Positions 21,275 through 32,303 of a stretch of 64,000 nucleotides of DNA are shown in pieces. The DNA is from Xylogone sp. PMI_703 (Eukaryota; Ascomycota; Leotiomycetes). The stretch is from positions 2,232,001 to 2,296,000 of the forward strand of contig JAJTUQ010000006.1 in NCBI GenBank assembly GCA_021399445.1. Direction: 5' to 3'. The number at the start of each line of letters is the position of its first letter. Position 1 is the stretch's first letter. Position numbers and translations under genes: made by a program. Under the pieces are notes generated by a model. That model was not told the origin of the DNA, searched no databases, and saw only the letters and a program-made list of their open reading frames with translations.

Positions 21275-22070
21275 GCCTAAGATCCATCTTCTGCGAAGGG
21301 AAGCATGAATTCGGCGCTTTATGGCAAACTGCAATTGTTAATAACGAACAAAAGGCGTTCGTCGGAGTTTTGAGTGATTCATTTATTTAATGCCCGGTGG
21401 TGAGCGAACTCAAATAGAATGTGGTGATACAGGGCTTTTGGATATTTTCTTTTCTCACCAGCCGGATTACTTTTGGAACTGGGGGTCGGCACTTTTAGAC
21501 ACAAATATTGTCTTTCTAATTTCCTTCTTTCCTTTTGTTTATCAAAAGATACCTTGGGTCTAGTTTTAGCGCTCGTTGGAAGATACGGTAGTTGGCTTAG
21601 AATGTGGTATGGAGAATATTTAGTGAGAAATACTGAAAAAAATCTGAATAACCTCAAAGTCATGCGTAGTTTCCTCTTTGGTGTCTGCTTATTGAAGATT
21701 ATAGAGATGTGAAATCGCTTTTGAGCAGTTGTAAGCTCACAATTGTGGCGCAAGAACTATCGGATAATGGCATTATACCCCTAGAGGAGAAGGCGCCCAA
21801 CTTTGATAAATCATCATACTCGCTTGAAAAGTATGGGTTCCCTGTTCGCTCCTAATGACAATGTCCCGGAGAAATCCCCTTCTGTATGGAGCTATTATAC
21901 GTCTACCAACACATTATCACCTAGAACTCAATGTCTATCTTATTTTTCTTCATTTTTGTGAATATATACGTTAAATTTGAGTAGATATCAAAACGCCGCT
22001 CTTCCCGTTCTTTCATAATGACATTTAAAATCCAAAAAGCAGATGAGGGGCAGAGAAATTTCCAAATCCG
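21275..22070. other. Convergent intergenic region (b561 gene / PFK1)
   Basis: Two 3' ends face each other across 796 bases. It is AT-rich around 21500-21720 and 21930-22030. Short ORFs here are shadows or chance frames. Confidence 0.45.
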
Positions 22071-24569
22071 TTACATCAGCCCTCTCTTAACATCCTTTGC
22101 TTTCCAGCCAACAAGCGGGCTCTCTGGCCGTGGTATCTCAGGCCTTCCAGCGAGTTCATCAACAACGTCCTTCAGATCAATCCAGAACTCGTTCTTAGGA
22201 CGACGGTTTGGCCAATCAGTCTCGTTCTCCTCCACGTCTTTCATTGGTGATAATACTACTTGAGCTCCCCTTATTCCAATCACGGCACAAGCGGTTGGTT
22301 CGTTGATGATCTTGTGGTCTGCTCTGTCTTCAAATTTCTCGAGATGTTCGATACATTTGATAGCAAGTCTCACAGCTCGTGTCCGGTCCATTGGCGAGGG
22401 CGTGCCACCTTGCTGTACATGGCCTGGGATTGCGTGACGGGTTTCAAAGCGGTCGTGGGCTTCGTCGCGGATGATATCGGCGATCAACTTCGCATCGTAG
22501 ACCTTGGACGCTTTCTCGTTAATCAGGATCAATCTTCCAGCACGGTTCATGCCTGAGTCTTTTGCGAAGACTCGGCGAAGATGGGCTATATCTGCAGCAA
22601 GCATATCGATGGATACTCCTTCTTCAGGGGTATACACCGCCACGGCACCGACAGCTAGACCAGCCATAGTTGCTATGTATCCAGAACGACCACCTTGAGT
22701 CTCAATGACAAAGACACGACGCCGAGAAGCAGAAGCAGACTGTCTGATTGTATCACAGTAGCGAACTAGTTCATTTAGACAGGTGTCTGAGCCGATAGAA
22801 TATTCGGTTCCGGGAACATTGTTAGAGATCGTGGCAGGAAGAAGGACCATAGGAATACAGAAGGAGGAGTACTGGTGTTGAGCTTTTCGGAGTTGAGAGA
22901 TGGCATGGAAACCCTCAAATCCTCCAATCACAAAGAGGCCATCAAATTTGTATTTTGCGAAAAGACTAGCAATCAAGTCGAGTCCAGACTCTGAAGGCAG
23001 CTCGCGGTTCATGCCAATTTCTGAACCACCTCTGCTAGACCAACCATCTACCTCGAGCCAGTCGAATTCACGGACCGAACCTACAGGTTTGTCATCGTGA
23101 TGTCGCGCAAAACCCGCAAAACCGTTGTGTATAGCAATCGGAGTATGGCCTCGAGTGAGGCAGTACGCTACCGCAGCACGGGTGGCTGAGTTTACACCAC
23201 CAGCTGGCGCTCCAACATGAATAATAGCTATACGCATACGCTAAGAAACAGTTAGCGGACCATATCCACACTACGAGAGAGAGATATCGGGAAACTTGCC
23301 TTTTTGTGAGGTAGAAGCACAGCTGGATCAAGACCAGCTGTAGTGGTAGTCATGTAGGAGTTATAGAAGTCGATGAACTCGGAGTCACGAAGGCTCATTG
23401 CTTTATCATAGTCCTTGGCCTTAATAGCAGCAGCAACTTCTTGGCTGTCCTTGACTGCTTGCATGAGATTTTTGCGGGCAATTTTATTTTCAATGATGGC
23501 AATAAAGGGGGTAGGCGTCTCCGGTGTAGCGTCAAGCACAGCATTAACTGCCTCGACTCCTTGCAATGTTGCAATGTTTCGATCGTATGCACATGCTACA
23601 CCTCCACGCTGCACATGACCGAGTGTAGTAATTCTCGTATCAATGTTAAGTCCTTGCTTATCTGCAAGTAGATCTCGGATCATTTCAGGAGTGATCTTAC
23701 TTCCCTCCTGGTCATGTGCGCCCTCCGCGACAATAACAATAGTCGTCCTCTTTCCAAGCCTTCTGTGCTGATTAACTTTGTTAGCTAAATCTTGATTACT
23801 GGATTCGGAAGCTTACCCTGGAGACGACCGAGGTCATATCATCTCGCCATTTGCTACCAGGAGCTTTCTCGGGGATGAAGATAAAGTCGGCGCCGGTGGC
23901 TACACCTGCCATGAGCGCCAGCCAGCCGCAGTGCCGGCCCATGACTTCGATGACGAATGCTCGAGAATGTGAAGAAGCGGTAGCTTCAATGCAATCCACC
24001 ATCTCGCATATTCTCGTTAAGGACGAATAGCAACCAATTGTAGCATCCGTACCAGACATATCATTGTCAATCGAACCCACCAAGCCTACTATATTCAGGT
24101 GCCTGTATGGCTGCACCTGCTCCGCCGTTAACTCCTTTGTAGCAATTAGCTCCTCCAGCAAGCCCGACCACTCTGCCCGGAACTTGTCTGCACCCGTTAA
24201 GCTTCCATCACCACCACAGATGATCAAGGCATCAATGCCATTGAGCACCATGTTCTTGGCCGCCTGCAGCCTACCGGGGCGTTCGTAAAATGCCAGACAT
24301 CTGGCTGTGCCAATGAGTGTTCCACCCTCGGACTGCCACCCCCGGACATCAGACCAGTCCATCTTGCGGATGAGGTTGCCGCCGCGGACAAGGCCTTCGT
24401 AACCCTCGAAGATACAGTAGACTTCGCAGTTTCTTTCGATGCCCATGCGGATCACGGCTCGAATGGCAGCATTCATGCCAGGCGAATCACCACCGCTCGT
24501 CATCATGGCAATGCGGCGTTTCTTGCCCTCGCCGCCAGTAGTAACATGGTGCTTGTGATGCGCGGCCAT
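22071..24569 (-). CDS. PFK1: ATP-dependent 6-phosphofructokinase
   Basis: Committed step of glycolysis, fructose-6-phosphate to fructose-1,6-bisphosphate; cytosolic and allosteric. Three exons: 23817-24569, 23300-23767 and 22071-23240, 796 residues, the normal length of a tandem-repeat eukaryotic PFK. The N-terminal catalytic half shows [40 protein letters not shown] and [17 protein letters not shown] sequence (here [13 protein letters not shown]). The regulatory C-terminal half begins at [22 protein letters not shown] and carries [12 protein letters not shown]. Intron 1 is 49 nt. Intron 2 (23241-23299) uses a GC donor (AAG/gcaagt) and a normal TTAG acceptor. The frame extends upstream to an ATG at 24974, but those 135 residues are low-complexity leader; I chose MAAHHKHHV at 24569. 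A CCAATCA box lies on the minus strand at 25025-25031. Confidence 0.95.
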
Positions 24570-25809
24570 GGTTTCCGGATATGTAGGTGGTGACAAGATA
24601 CAATCGAATCGAATGAGTGGACGAAACGAATTGGGAACCAAGCACCAGCTCCGGGGAGAAAGAATGGAAAGCAAGAAGGTATAAAAACGGTTTCTTTGGA
24701 TATGTAAAAGTGAACTGGAGGGTGGTTCAGAAAAGAAGAAGGAAATAGAATCCCGACAGATGATTTTCTTACCGCTGTCGTAATTGGAAGATAGGCGCAC
24801 CGCTTTAATATGGGTCGAGCGTTGATGTTTCGACTGGGAAAAAGAAAAGTTGCTTTGCAGCCTTGGTGGCCTTGGATGGATGGAATCAGATTGAGATTTG
24901 AGCTGGCTGGTGGGCTGGTGGGCTGTGGCGGGGTTGTTCTTTTCCCAAGCAGGGAGCTTTATCGGGCCGTGCACCTTTTCTTATCGCGGGGCCCGGAGCT
25001 CCTGGCGCTGCTGCATGCGAGTGTTGATTGGCTGGACTAACCTAGCAGCAGAAAATCCCGCAGCAGCTGTGGCTGGTGGGCGCAGTGGGATGATGAAATT
25101 CCGTTTTATGAAACTATTTCGTCATAGTTGGCCTTCAACCTTTGGGTCCGTTGGTGAATTTACTGCAATATGTTGGCGGCCTCAATTTCGCGGCAACAAC
25201 TCACACCCGAATCTTGTCAATACAAACAAGACCATAACAGGAAGCATACCGGTAGATTTTCTCAGTTTTCATAGATTTGATCTGTGAAAACTTCGTTCGC
25301 TCAATAACCCCATTATCACCTTTTAGGGATAGGTTTGTTGCTAGTTACAATCAAAATGCTGTACTTGCCGAGATCCATTCACTCAGAACGTTGTACTAGC
25401 TATTAGAGCTCATTCACTTCCAACCCAACTACAAAATGAATATACTCTATATAAATTTACTTTGCTTTCAATTCTAACCACTGTGTAGATAATTTCCGAT
25501 TACGTAGAAGAAATGATTATACTGCCTGGCACGGCGCACGCTTGCCAGTTCATTTCAATATGGCCTGGGACATCCACAACGGAGATCAGACTGAATAGAT
25601 GAAGCAGCTTAACACAGAGCGTAGGCAGTTGAAATCTCTAGATTTCAGTCTCTTTCTCAATAGCTTTTATTTAAACAAGCTCTCTCATCCTAGATTTCCT
25701 TTCCTCGGCACGAGAAAATCATAAAGAGTCTCTACTATCACCACTCACCACATATTTGCTCTCCAAAGATAATTATAACTATAATTATAATCACATTTAT
25801 TTGGCAACG
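24570..25809. promoter_or_regulatory. Divergent promoter region PFK1 / unknown membrane protein
   Basis: 1.24 kb between two divergent starts. Near PFK1 it is GC-rich with repeated CTGGTGGG words (about 24898-24930) and a CCAATCA box (25025-25031, minus strand). Near the other gene it is AT-rich, with an AATTATAA-type run at 25770-25795. No gene seen. Confidence 0.45.
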
Positions 25810-26844
25810 ATGCCATCTCTCACTCAGATCATGTATACTAACCAAGCAGCGCAGCCTGTCTCTCGGATTTCGGACACCGAAGGTATGGTGCGGAGAGCTG
25901 TCCAGGTTCCGCCCAAGCTGGAAGATTTCCCACCAGACAAGATAATCAGCTCCTACGCAGACTCTGGACCAGCCGAGCCAAATGCTCCTCCTAGAATACC
26001 GATAACTCTAGCCGGAGGCCAACGGAAGTATGATAGTCTTATTGCCAGTAATAAAACTACCGCCGCCATTGCAAAGTTCAGCAATGGCACCCAACCAATT
26101 GGAGTCCACCAAGGTCAAGATGCCCATGCTGACCTTGGTAACGCTCACGCCTTGGATACGAGGGGCATTCGCATTCGTCTCCCAGCCTGGCTCACAGACC
26201 TCGAAGGTCAATTCAAAAGGCTTTTTGGAAAAGATAAACAGAAACCAAAAGGCCCTTCCAAGAGACAAGATGGGCGGTCCATCCCTGCCAGTTTTATCGG
26301 CAACACAGCTTCTTCCAACTATGTCCAGAACGCCAACCTCATTGGACAGGGCAGCAGCGGCAAGTGTGAGGCTTGCCGATTCTTACTGATAATCCCAGCA
26401 CTCCTCGCAGCGGCCCTTTTATTTGCCCTAATCTACGTCTCGGTCAAGTATATTGTGCAGCGGATGTCCAAATGGCGACAGACGAAAAAAGAGAAGAAGC
26501 AAAGGGAAGCTGATCTACAAGCCCTAAGGTTGGTATTAGTGCATACCATACCAAACGGGGGTGCCTCTCCTTCTCCCTGGGAGGCACCAAGGCCTGCACC
26601 CCAACCTCAACAGGTCAGATTCCAGCCACCGTACCAGTACCGGCCACCACCTTCTGGAGGAACCGCAGCCAGACTTGTAAAGGAACGGGCTGAAGCCAAG
26701 AGGATGGCATCGCAGCGACCTCTATCAGAGCACACACAGAATCCCGGATTGAGTGGCATAACAGTAGAGGCTGCTTCCCGGTTCGAGCCTCCACCGCCGC
26801 TACCATACGACCAGTATGTAGCCTTCCGTCCATGGACTCAGTGA
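25810..26844 (+). CDS. Unknown single-pass membrane protein
   Basis: I do not recognise this family. Single exon of 344 residues from the ATG at 25810 (MPSLTQIMYTNQ); an in-frame ATG at 25756 would add 18 Asn/Tyr-rich residues encoded by an AT repeat and looks non-coding. Residues 1-190 are polar and probably disordered, with several Pro-rich segments and a Lys-rich patch (FGKDKQKPKGPSKRQ). One strong membrane segment follows a CEAC pair (FLLIIPALLAAALLFALIYVSVKYIV, about residues 195-220, read from the frame in two parts), then a basic stop-transfer (RMSKWRQTKKEKKQR). The C-terminal 110 residues are Pro/Gln-rich. There is no signal peptide, so a type II or tail-proximal anchor is possible. 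Confidence 0.7.
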   Translation: MPSLTQIMYTNQAAQPVSRISDTEGMVRRAVQVPPKLEDFPPDKIISSYADSGPAEPNAPPRIPITLAGGQRKYDSLIASNKTTAAIAKFSNGTQPIGVHQGQDAHADLGNAHALDTRGIRIRLPAWLTDLEGQFKRLFGKDKQKPKGPSKRQDGRSIPASFIGNTASSNYVQNANLIGQGSSGKCEACRFLLIIPALLAAALLFALIYVSVKYIVQRMSKWRQTKKEKKQREADLQALRLVLVHTIPNGGASPSPWEAPRPAPQPQQVRFQPPYQYRPPPSGGTAARLVKERAEAKRMASQRPLSEHTQNPGLSGITVEAASRFEPPPPLPYDQYVAFRPWTQ

Positions 26845-26876
26845 GTGTGACTTGCAACGGCATCAAGGTTGCGACT

Positions 26877-27095
26877 CGGTTTCTCTTCAATAGGTCTCTC
26901 ACACGTTCCTGCTGGAACAGTTAATTAACATCCTAGATTGTTCAATATGGGTTTCGTTTTTTGGTCATTTTTTCTTTTCGCCGCAAATATCAAGACTGCT
27001 ATTCGGTTTCTCTTCAAAAGTTTCTCTTCAATAGGTTTCTCACATGTTCCTGATTGGGCAGGATCAATATAATATGGGTTTTCCTTTTCATTGAA
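26877..27095. repeat. Imperfect direct tandem repeat, about 90-140 bp period
   Basis: The block beginning TTTCTCTTCAATAGGTCTCTC and continuing through CACGTTCCTG to CAATATGGGTTTCG (26880-26956) recurs at 27020-27085 as TTTCTCTTCAATAGGTTTCTC, CATGTTCCTG and AATATGGGTTTTCC. A partial third copy, CGGTTTCTCTTCAAAAG, is at 27004. The array lies directly downstream of the membrane-protein stop codon, and the differences are mainly transitions. Confidence 0.65.
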
Positions 27096-27235
27096 AACAT
27101 AATTATAATTATAGAACACTAATAAAAACACAATATAAAAATTATAAAATCGTTCTGGCTCTTCATGGTGACCAATATCTTCAAACCTTCAGGCTATACT
27201 CCAGAACAAGCCATGGTTCATTCAACCTAGAGACG

Positions 27236-27293
27236 AATCCCCCCACTGGAGGCCGACCTACGGAGTGTGCCCCTCAGTTAGCGTGGGGGGATT
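27236..27293. repeat. Perfect 11-bp inverted repeat in a 58-bp block
   Basis: AATCCCCCCAC at 27236-27246 is repeated in reverse complement as GTGGGGGGATT at 27283-27293. The 36-base centre is GC-rich (GGAGGCCGACC, then GGAGTGTGCCCC). It stands out against AT-rich flanks and may be a remnant of a DNA-transposon end. Confidence 0.45.
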
Positions 27294-27753
27294 TCGGGGT
27301 CCTAAGTTTGAGAAGTTTGAGAGATCCAACCTGCACGACACGGAAAGAAACTGCACCTGAGCTTATCAGATGAGCTCTCTCTTTTATTACTGAATTTGTT
27401 GGTAAAATATATTTGACTACTCTTCTATTTCATGCGACCGAGATACCTGTGTTGAGAATGCTAGAAACAACTGTGCATTCAGCGTTCAAGGAATAGGTGA
27501 AGGTACTCTAGATCCCTGTAGCCTCTGATATGCGGCCACTAGGGTGCATCTAGACGAGCCAAAAAATTTCCTAGGCCCGGTGACCAATGAAAAGCGAGAT
27601 ATTCAAAACTTAAACATTTCCTTGAGACCTCAGGCAATAATAAATTTGCCATACATGTGGAGATATTTGGGGATGTGATTTCTTTAAATTCTCTACTTCA
27701 TTTCTCCCAGTTAGGCCGTAATCGCCATTTCTGATTATTTTCATTCATCCGAT
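27294..27753. other. Intergenic, RSM22 promoter
   Basis: No gene or site is claimed. The sequence becomes AT-rich toward the RSM22 start. Confidence 0.35.
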
Positions 27754-30195
27754 ATGCTGCGAAGTCGGCAAGTCCCTACGGTGTGCCGGTCATGCCGCCT
27801 CCAAATCCTGTCACTCTTTGAACTCCCCTCTGCTCTAACTACGAGCGCCCCAAAGCTTCGATATAGCACAAGCGCACGGCTTCGCCCTCGAGTACCACTT
27901 TCTAGAAGCACATCAAATCTTCGATCATTGTCATCAACAAGGAAGCTGCTAGACTCCACAGTTCAAGATACTCAACTTGAAAATAATGCTACCGTTCCTA
28001 CCATTGAATCGGTCGTTAGACAGGCGAGAGAGACATTTGGAGATACACTACCTAAAGGCTACCTATCTATAGAAGAGTACCAACTATATGAGAGACTCTA
28101 TGGTCCTCCACTAAGAGAGACAATTGCAGAAGACCTGGAATACGTGGATGATTTTGAAGGGTTGACTTCTGAGAGCTTAGAAGAAGGTCCGGTCAAGAAT
28201 GTCCTCTTAAGGGAGACTGCCGATGGTGAATTCGAGGAAGTGGAGTTCCATCCAGAGTTAGCAACCGTGAAGGAGGCACAACCAGAAACTGTACAGATAC
28301 AAGCAAACAATCAGAGAGAATTCGAAGTCATATCAAGGTTAGCTGAGGATTTACAAGCAGCAATTGCAAGACCAGCCGAGGAAGAAGATATCGATGAGGA
28401 ATTCGAGGAGGATGAGGAGGATATTGATGAAGATGAAATTGATGAGGAAGAATATGATGATCATGATCTCCCAATATCCTCAGATTCGATCCGTACTCAC
28501 CCGCATACTCTCAATGCTCGCATGCGCACTGAGCCCACCACCTTATCTTTACCCCAGGAGCAGCTTATTACCCCAATTTCAGAACTACTGGCGAGGACCA
28601 ACATGAAGCATCTCACTGATGCTGCAGAGAAGGCATTTGGTGGCCCAGGATTACCATACTCGCCATCTACCCCAGAATCCAAAAAATTGCTCCCTCAAAA
28701 ACACATTGGATTAGAAGCGGGGCAGCACAGGATGTCCGAAGTAGAGGCAGATGCGTATCTTGCTGCTGTGATGCCAGGAACGTATGCTGCTATAATGAGC
28801 ACTTTAGTCGAAGTAAGGAGACGATTAGGAAGCTCGTGGCTTCGGGACCTCATGCCTAGGGAAAACGGGGAAGCTCCCAGGGTGCTCGACGCTGGTGGCG
28901 GCGGTGCTGGGGTTATTGCTTGGCAGCAAATTGTCCAAGCTGAGTGGGATATTTTAAGAGAAGAAGGTGTTGTTGAGGGACATGAAGCCCCTTCTAGCAA
29001 GACAACCGTCCTTACAGGTCCTGCGACGCTCCGGCATCGTATGTCGCGCTTCCTAGAAAATACAACTTTCCTCCCTCGACTCCCTGACTATGTTCATTCT
29101 GCTAAACCGGAAGCTCAGTTGGAAGGAGCACCAGCTCAGCAACGAAAATCATACGACATTATCATTGCTCCACATACTTTGTTCCCTCTAAAGGAAGACT
29201 TCCGGCGCAAGAATGCTGTACAAAACCTGTGGTCTCTTTTGGATCCTAACGGTGGAGTCCTAATCATAATTGAAAAGGGTCTTCCAAGGGGCTTTGAAGC
29301 TATTGCAGGTGCCAGATCCTTGCTGCTGGATAATTATATTTCGTCCCCCGGCTCATCTACTATCGAACACGAGACTCAAGCGACGTCTACGTCAACTACG
29401 CGGTTTGCAGAGAAAGAAGAAGGCATGATCATTGCACCTTGTACAAATCATAGCAAGTGCCCCATGTATCCTGTCCCCGGACTGAGCTCGGGAAGAAAAG
29501 ATTTCTGTCATTTCCGCCAGCGCTTTATTCGTCCATCTTACCTACAACGCGTGCTTGGAGCCAGCTCGAGAAACCATGAAGATGTCAGATATAGCTATAT
29601 TGCTGTTCGTCGAGGTGTTGATAGTCGCAAAGCTGCAGCCGATCCATTAGTTCAAGGCGATATCGCCACTAACCGATCATTCGCCGGCTATGAGCATGAG
29701 CCTGAGATTGAGAATTTCGAGCAAGCTGACACTTTGGGAGATCTCAAGTTCAATCCTCTTTCTTTGCCTCGCACTATTCTTCCTCCACTCAAGCGTCGCG
29801 GACATGTAACGCTCGACCTATGTACTCCTTCTGGAAAGCTAGAGCGTTGGACCGTACCCAAGAGTTTCAGTACGCAAGCATACCGTGATGCTCGAAAATC
29901 TCAATGGGGTGATTTATGGGCTCTGGGCGCTAAGACTAGGATTCCAAGAGAACCAAGGTTAGGAAGGGGCCATGGAATCCCCGGAAAGACAGACCTCAAA
30001 GGTGTGAGAGATGGAAGACAAGGCAAAGGGGGTAAGAAAATGAAGAAGAATCGCTTCGAAATTATTATGGGAGAGGAAGGTATGGAAGGCATCAAAGAAG
30101 CCGCGAGCATGAGTAAGTTTGTACGACCAGAGAGGAGAACGAAGGGTGGCAGAGTTTGGAAGGAGAAGAAGCCCATTGGAGAAGACGACATATAG
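27754..30195 (+). CDS. RSM22: Mitochondrial small-ribosomal-subunit assembly protein RSM22 (METTL17 family)
   Basis: Methyltransferase-fold protein with an iron-sulfur site, needed for maturation of the mitochondrial small ribosomal subunit. Single exon of 813 residues. The N-terminus (MLRSRQVPTVCRSCRLQ and onward, Arg-rich) fits a mitochondrial presequence. A long acidic stretch (about residues 208-245, repeats of EED and DEDE) is a fungal insertion. The SAM-fold region shows RVLDAGGGGAGVIAW. The cluster region APCTNHSKCPMYP followed by DFCHFRQRF has Cys near residues 563, 569 and 585, and a further Cys is in LDLCTPSGKLERW, matching the family's four-Cys pattern. The C-terminus is basic (KKMKKNRFE and following). 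The S. pombe version is fused to Cox11; this one is not. Confidence 0.9.
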   Translation: MLRSRQVPTVCRSCRLQILSLFELPSALTTSAPKLRYSTSARLRPRVPLSRSTSNLRSLSSTRKLLDSTVQDTQLENNATVPTIESVVRQARETFGDTLPKGYLSIEEYQLYERLYGPPLRETIAEDLEYVDDFEGLTSESLEEGPVKNVLLRETADGEFEEVEFHPELATVKEAQPETVQIQANNQREFEVISRLAEDLQAAIARPAEEEDIDEEFEEDEEDIDEDEIDEEEYDDHDLPISSDSIRTHPHTLNARMRTEPTTLSLPQEQLITPISELLARTNMKHLTDAAEKAFGGPGLPYSPSTPESKKLLPQKHIGLEAGQHRMSEVEADAYLAAVMPGTYAAIMSTLVEVRRRLGSSWLRDLMPRENGEAPRVLDAGGGGAGVIAWQQIVQAEWDILREEGVVEGHEAPSSKTTVLTGPATLRHRMSRFLENTTFLPRLPDYVHSAKPEAQLEGAPAQQRKSYDIIIAPHTLFPLKEDFRRKNAVQNLWSLLDPNGGVLIIIEKGLPRGFEAIAGARSLLLDNYISSPGSSTIEHETQATSTSTTRFAEKEEGMIIAPCTNHSKCPMYPVPGLSSGRKDFCHFRQRFIRPSYLQRVLGASSRNHEDVRYSYIAVRRGVDSRKAAADPLVQGDIATNRSFAGYEHEPEIENFEQADTLGDLKFNPLSLPRTILPPLKRRGHVTLDLCTPSGKLERWTVPKSFSTQAYRDARKSQWGDLWALGAKTRIPREPRLGRGHGIPGKTDLKGVRDGRQGKGGKKMKKNRFEIIMGEEGMEGIKEAASMSKFVRPERRTKGGRVWKEKKPIGEDDI

Positions 30196-31694
30196 TTTCG
30201 AGTCTGTGTATGAAATACGGGGCACACCGCATATCTATAATGTATAACATAAGGGAATGGAATGGTTGGGTAGGCTAGCATCGACTTGACGGCTGTATTA
30301 TATACAAGACATATTATGAGATTAAGGGGTGTCTACGGGTAGGACTCTGGGGTCACGACTATATGTCTATTATTTCCGCTCCAGGATATACTTTTGATCA
30401 GGTGAATCAGGAGTCACCACAATACAAAACTTATTCCAAAAATTTATATGACCTTTAGGAATTGTTATATTACGGTGCCTTAATCGCAAGGCTTCCAAAT
30501 TCCTTGAGTGCCGAGAACGCCTCTGTCAACCTACAACTTCCAACCCCTCTGCCACAACTACCCTGATATAAGAGTACCCTTTAAATAATATCGCCGACAT
30601 CGGATATGTTTTTTAGTCTACAGATCTTAGGCCTCCCTAGATAGTTCTAGGGCTTGATAAGCGGCTATCTCAGCGACCGAGTCTCGGCCGTTCGTACCGA
30701 AGATTAGGACAGTTGAAAAGGAGATAGGCTATGCGTCAGAGCAAAAGGAGATATCCAGTTGTCTGGCTGCTTATTCACCCTTATGTTTATTCCGACGCTA
30801 TGGGTCTAGGCTATGGGTCCGGGCTGGCTCTCAAATTTTCGGGAAAGCTTGGGGGCTTTTTTGCTATAGACTACCGATAATAGGTAAAGTACGCTGGGGA
30901 TTCCTTTTGGTATAACATTATTTTCAACTATTTCTCTCTTTTATGTGCTGAAAGGTATGACATGGACAACATCGGGCTTCGGCACTCGAAACACGGTAAC
31001 TAGGGAACATAGTAATCTCATTAGTACGTGTACTCTCTCTTTATACTTTTCCGTCCCTTTGACAGTATGTGCTTAATCAGCGGGTAATGTGTACTAGCTC
31101 CCGAAACGAAGTCTAGCCATTGCTAGCAACTCAAAATTTCTCTTTTTGCGGGCCCTCAGTATAGTTCTAGAACTGACTGTAAAATCTTTCTCTATTAGCT
31201 ATGATCAAGGGAGGAAGGGAGCAAGGTAACATGGTAAACTAATTAACTCTTTGTACACAACTGTTCAGAGAGTGGTGACTACTGCGCCTCCTCCTGGGCA
31301 GTTGTATATATGGCATAATTACCTGCTATTCGGAAGTCCTACCATCCGAAGCGGCCTCCCCACATAGGTACAGCACCATTTTCAAGCAGATTCTCTCAAT
31401 TTCAAATCAGCCGTCGGTGAGTTAAAGGGATTAATAATGATCATAGAAACAGAGAGCCAGTTTCAGGAGTAACTCGTCTGAGAGGCCAAAAATCACGTAA
31501 TCGTTCTGATATCTCTCTATGTGATCGACATGCCTCACTTTCGAGGAGGGAAGAGCAACCCTGGTTGATTTCCGATATATATATGGATCCCAATTCTGCT
31601 TTGTCCATATATACTTCTCTTTTCTAGACCATTCTGTCTCTTCACTAGCACTCTCCAGATCATATCATCCTTCACCTCCCCAAGTTTATTCAAA
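30196..31694. other. Intergenic region, 1.5 kb
   Basis: No supported gene on either strand. A local duplication of CTATGGGTC(T/C) appears near 30797-30815. The right end holds the promoter of the FMN reductase gene with CT-rich leader around 31615-31690. I see no conserved protein frame or transposon end. Confidence 0.4.
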
Positions 31695-32303
31695 ATGGCA
31701 GCAAAGAAAGTCGCAATCTTAATTGGAAGCACCAGAGTGGTCCGAATTGGTCCTCAGGTCGCAGATTTCGTCCACCAAACTCTCCTTGCATCTCCCACAA
31801 CGCCAAAGGCAGAATTATCTGTCATTGACCTCAAAGATTTCAACCTTCCAGTCTTCGATGAGAAGGCTGTTCCGGCTACTGTTCCAGCCATGGCACAATT
31901 CGAGCTTGAACACACCAAGAAATGGACCGCCGCCATCACAGCCCCGGATGCGTATATCTTCGTCACCCCTGAGTATAACTTCAGTATCCCAGGCGGTCTG
32001 AAGAACGCTATCGATTACTTGTACACTGGTTTCGTTGGAAAGCCAGTCCTGATCGTCAGCTATGGCGCTAAGGGAGGGCAATTTGCTAGTCAGGACTTGA
32101 GTGATATTTTCGAACGCATGAAGCTCCAAGTTGTGGAGCCCCGGCCACAGTTTGCTTTTGCAGCAATGGAGGATGCGTATTCCGCAGGCGCCGGCACTCT
32201 AGGCGAAAGTAGCTTGAACCAGTGGAAGCAGAATACAGGCGATCTGCTAAAGGCGTACGAGCAGCTAGTGGAGCTCGCCAATACTCCACCTAAGGCGGAA
32301 TAA
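31695..32303 (+). CDS. NADPH-dependent FMN reductase / flavodoxin-fold quinone reductase
   Basis: Small flavoprotein, 202 residues, single exon. It has the flavodoxin-like fold of the FMN_red family, whose members reduce quinones, azo compounds or free FMN using NAD(P)H. The phosphate-binding loop is ILIGSTRVVRIG near residues 9-20. The FMN isoalloxazine-binding motif is TPEYNFSIPGGLKNAIDYL near residues 95-113, and the third loop is YGAKGGQ at about residue 124. There is no signal or membrane segment, so it is probably cytosolic. The exact substrate cannot be read from the sequence. It stands alone, with about 1.5 kb upstream and 1.1 kb downstream free of genes. Confidence 0.88.
   Translation: MAAKKVAILIGSTRVVRIGPQVADFVHQTLLASPTTPKAELSVIDLKDFNLPVFDEKAVPATVPAMAQFELEHTKKWTAAITAPDAYIFVTPEYNFSIPGGLKNAIDYLYTGFVGKPVLIVSYGAKGGQFASQDLSDIFERMKLQVVEPRPQFAFAAMEDAYSAGAGTLGESSLNQWKQNTGDLLKAYEQLVELANTPPKAE

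Noticed and set aside
23092..23331. Minus-strand alternative frame across the PFK intron
   Set aside because: A shadow of the PFK gene; the GC-AG splice explains the region.
24570..24974. N-terminal extension of phosphofructokinase from an upstream ATG
   Set aside because: The extra 135 residues are low-complexity and not expected in the family; the region is better read as 5' leader and promoter.
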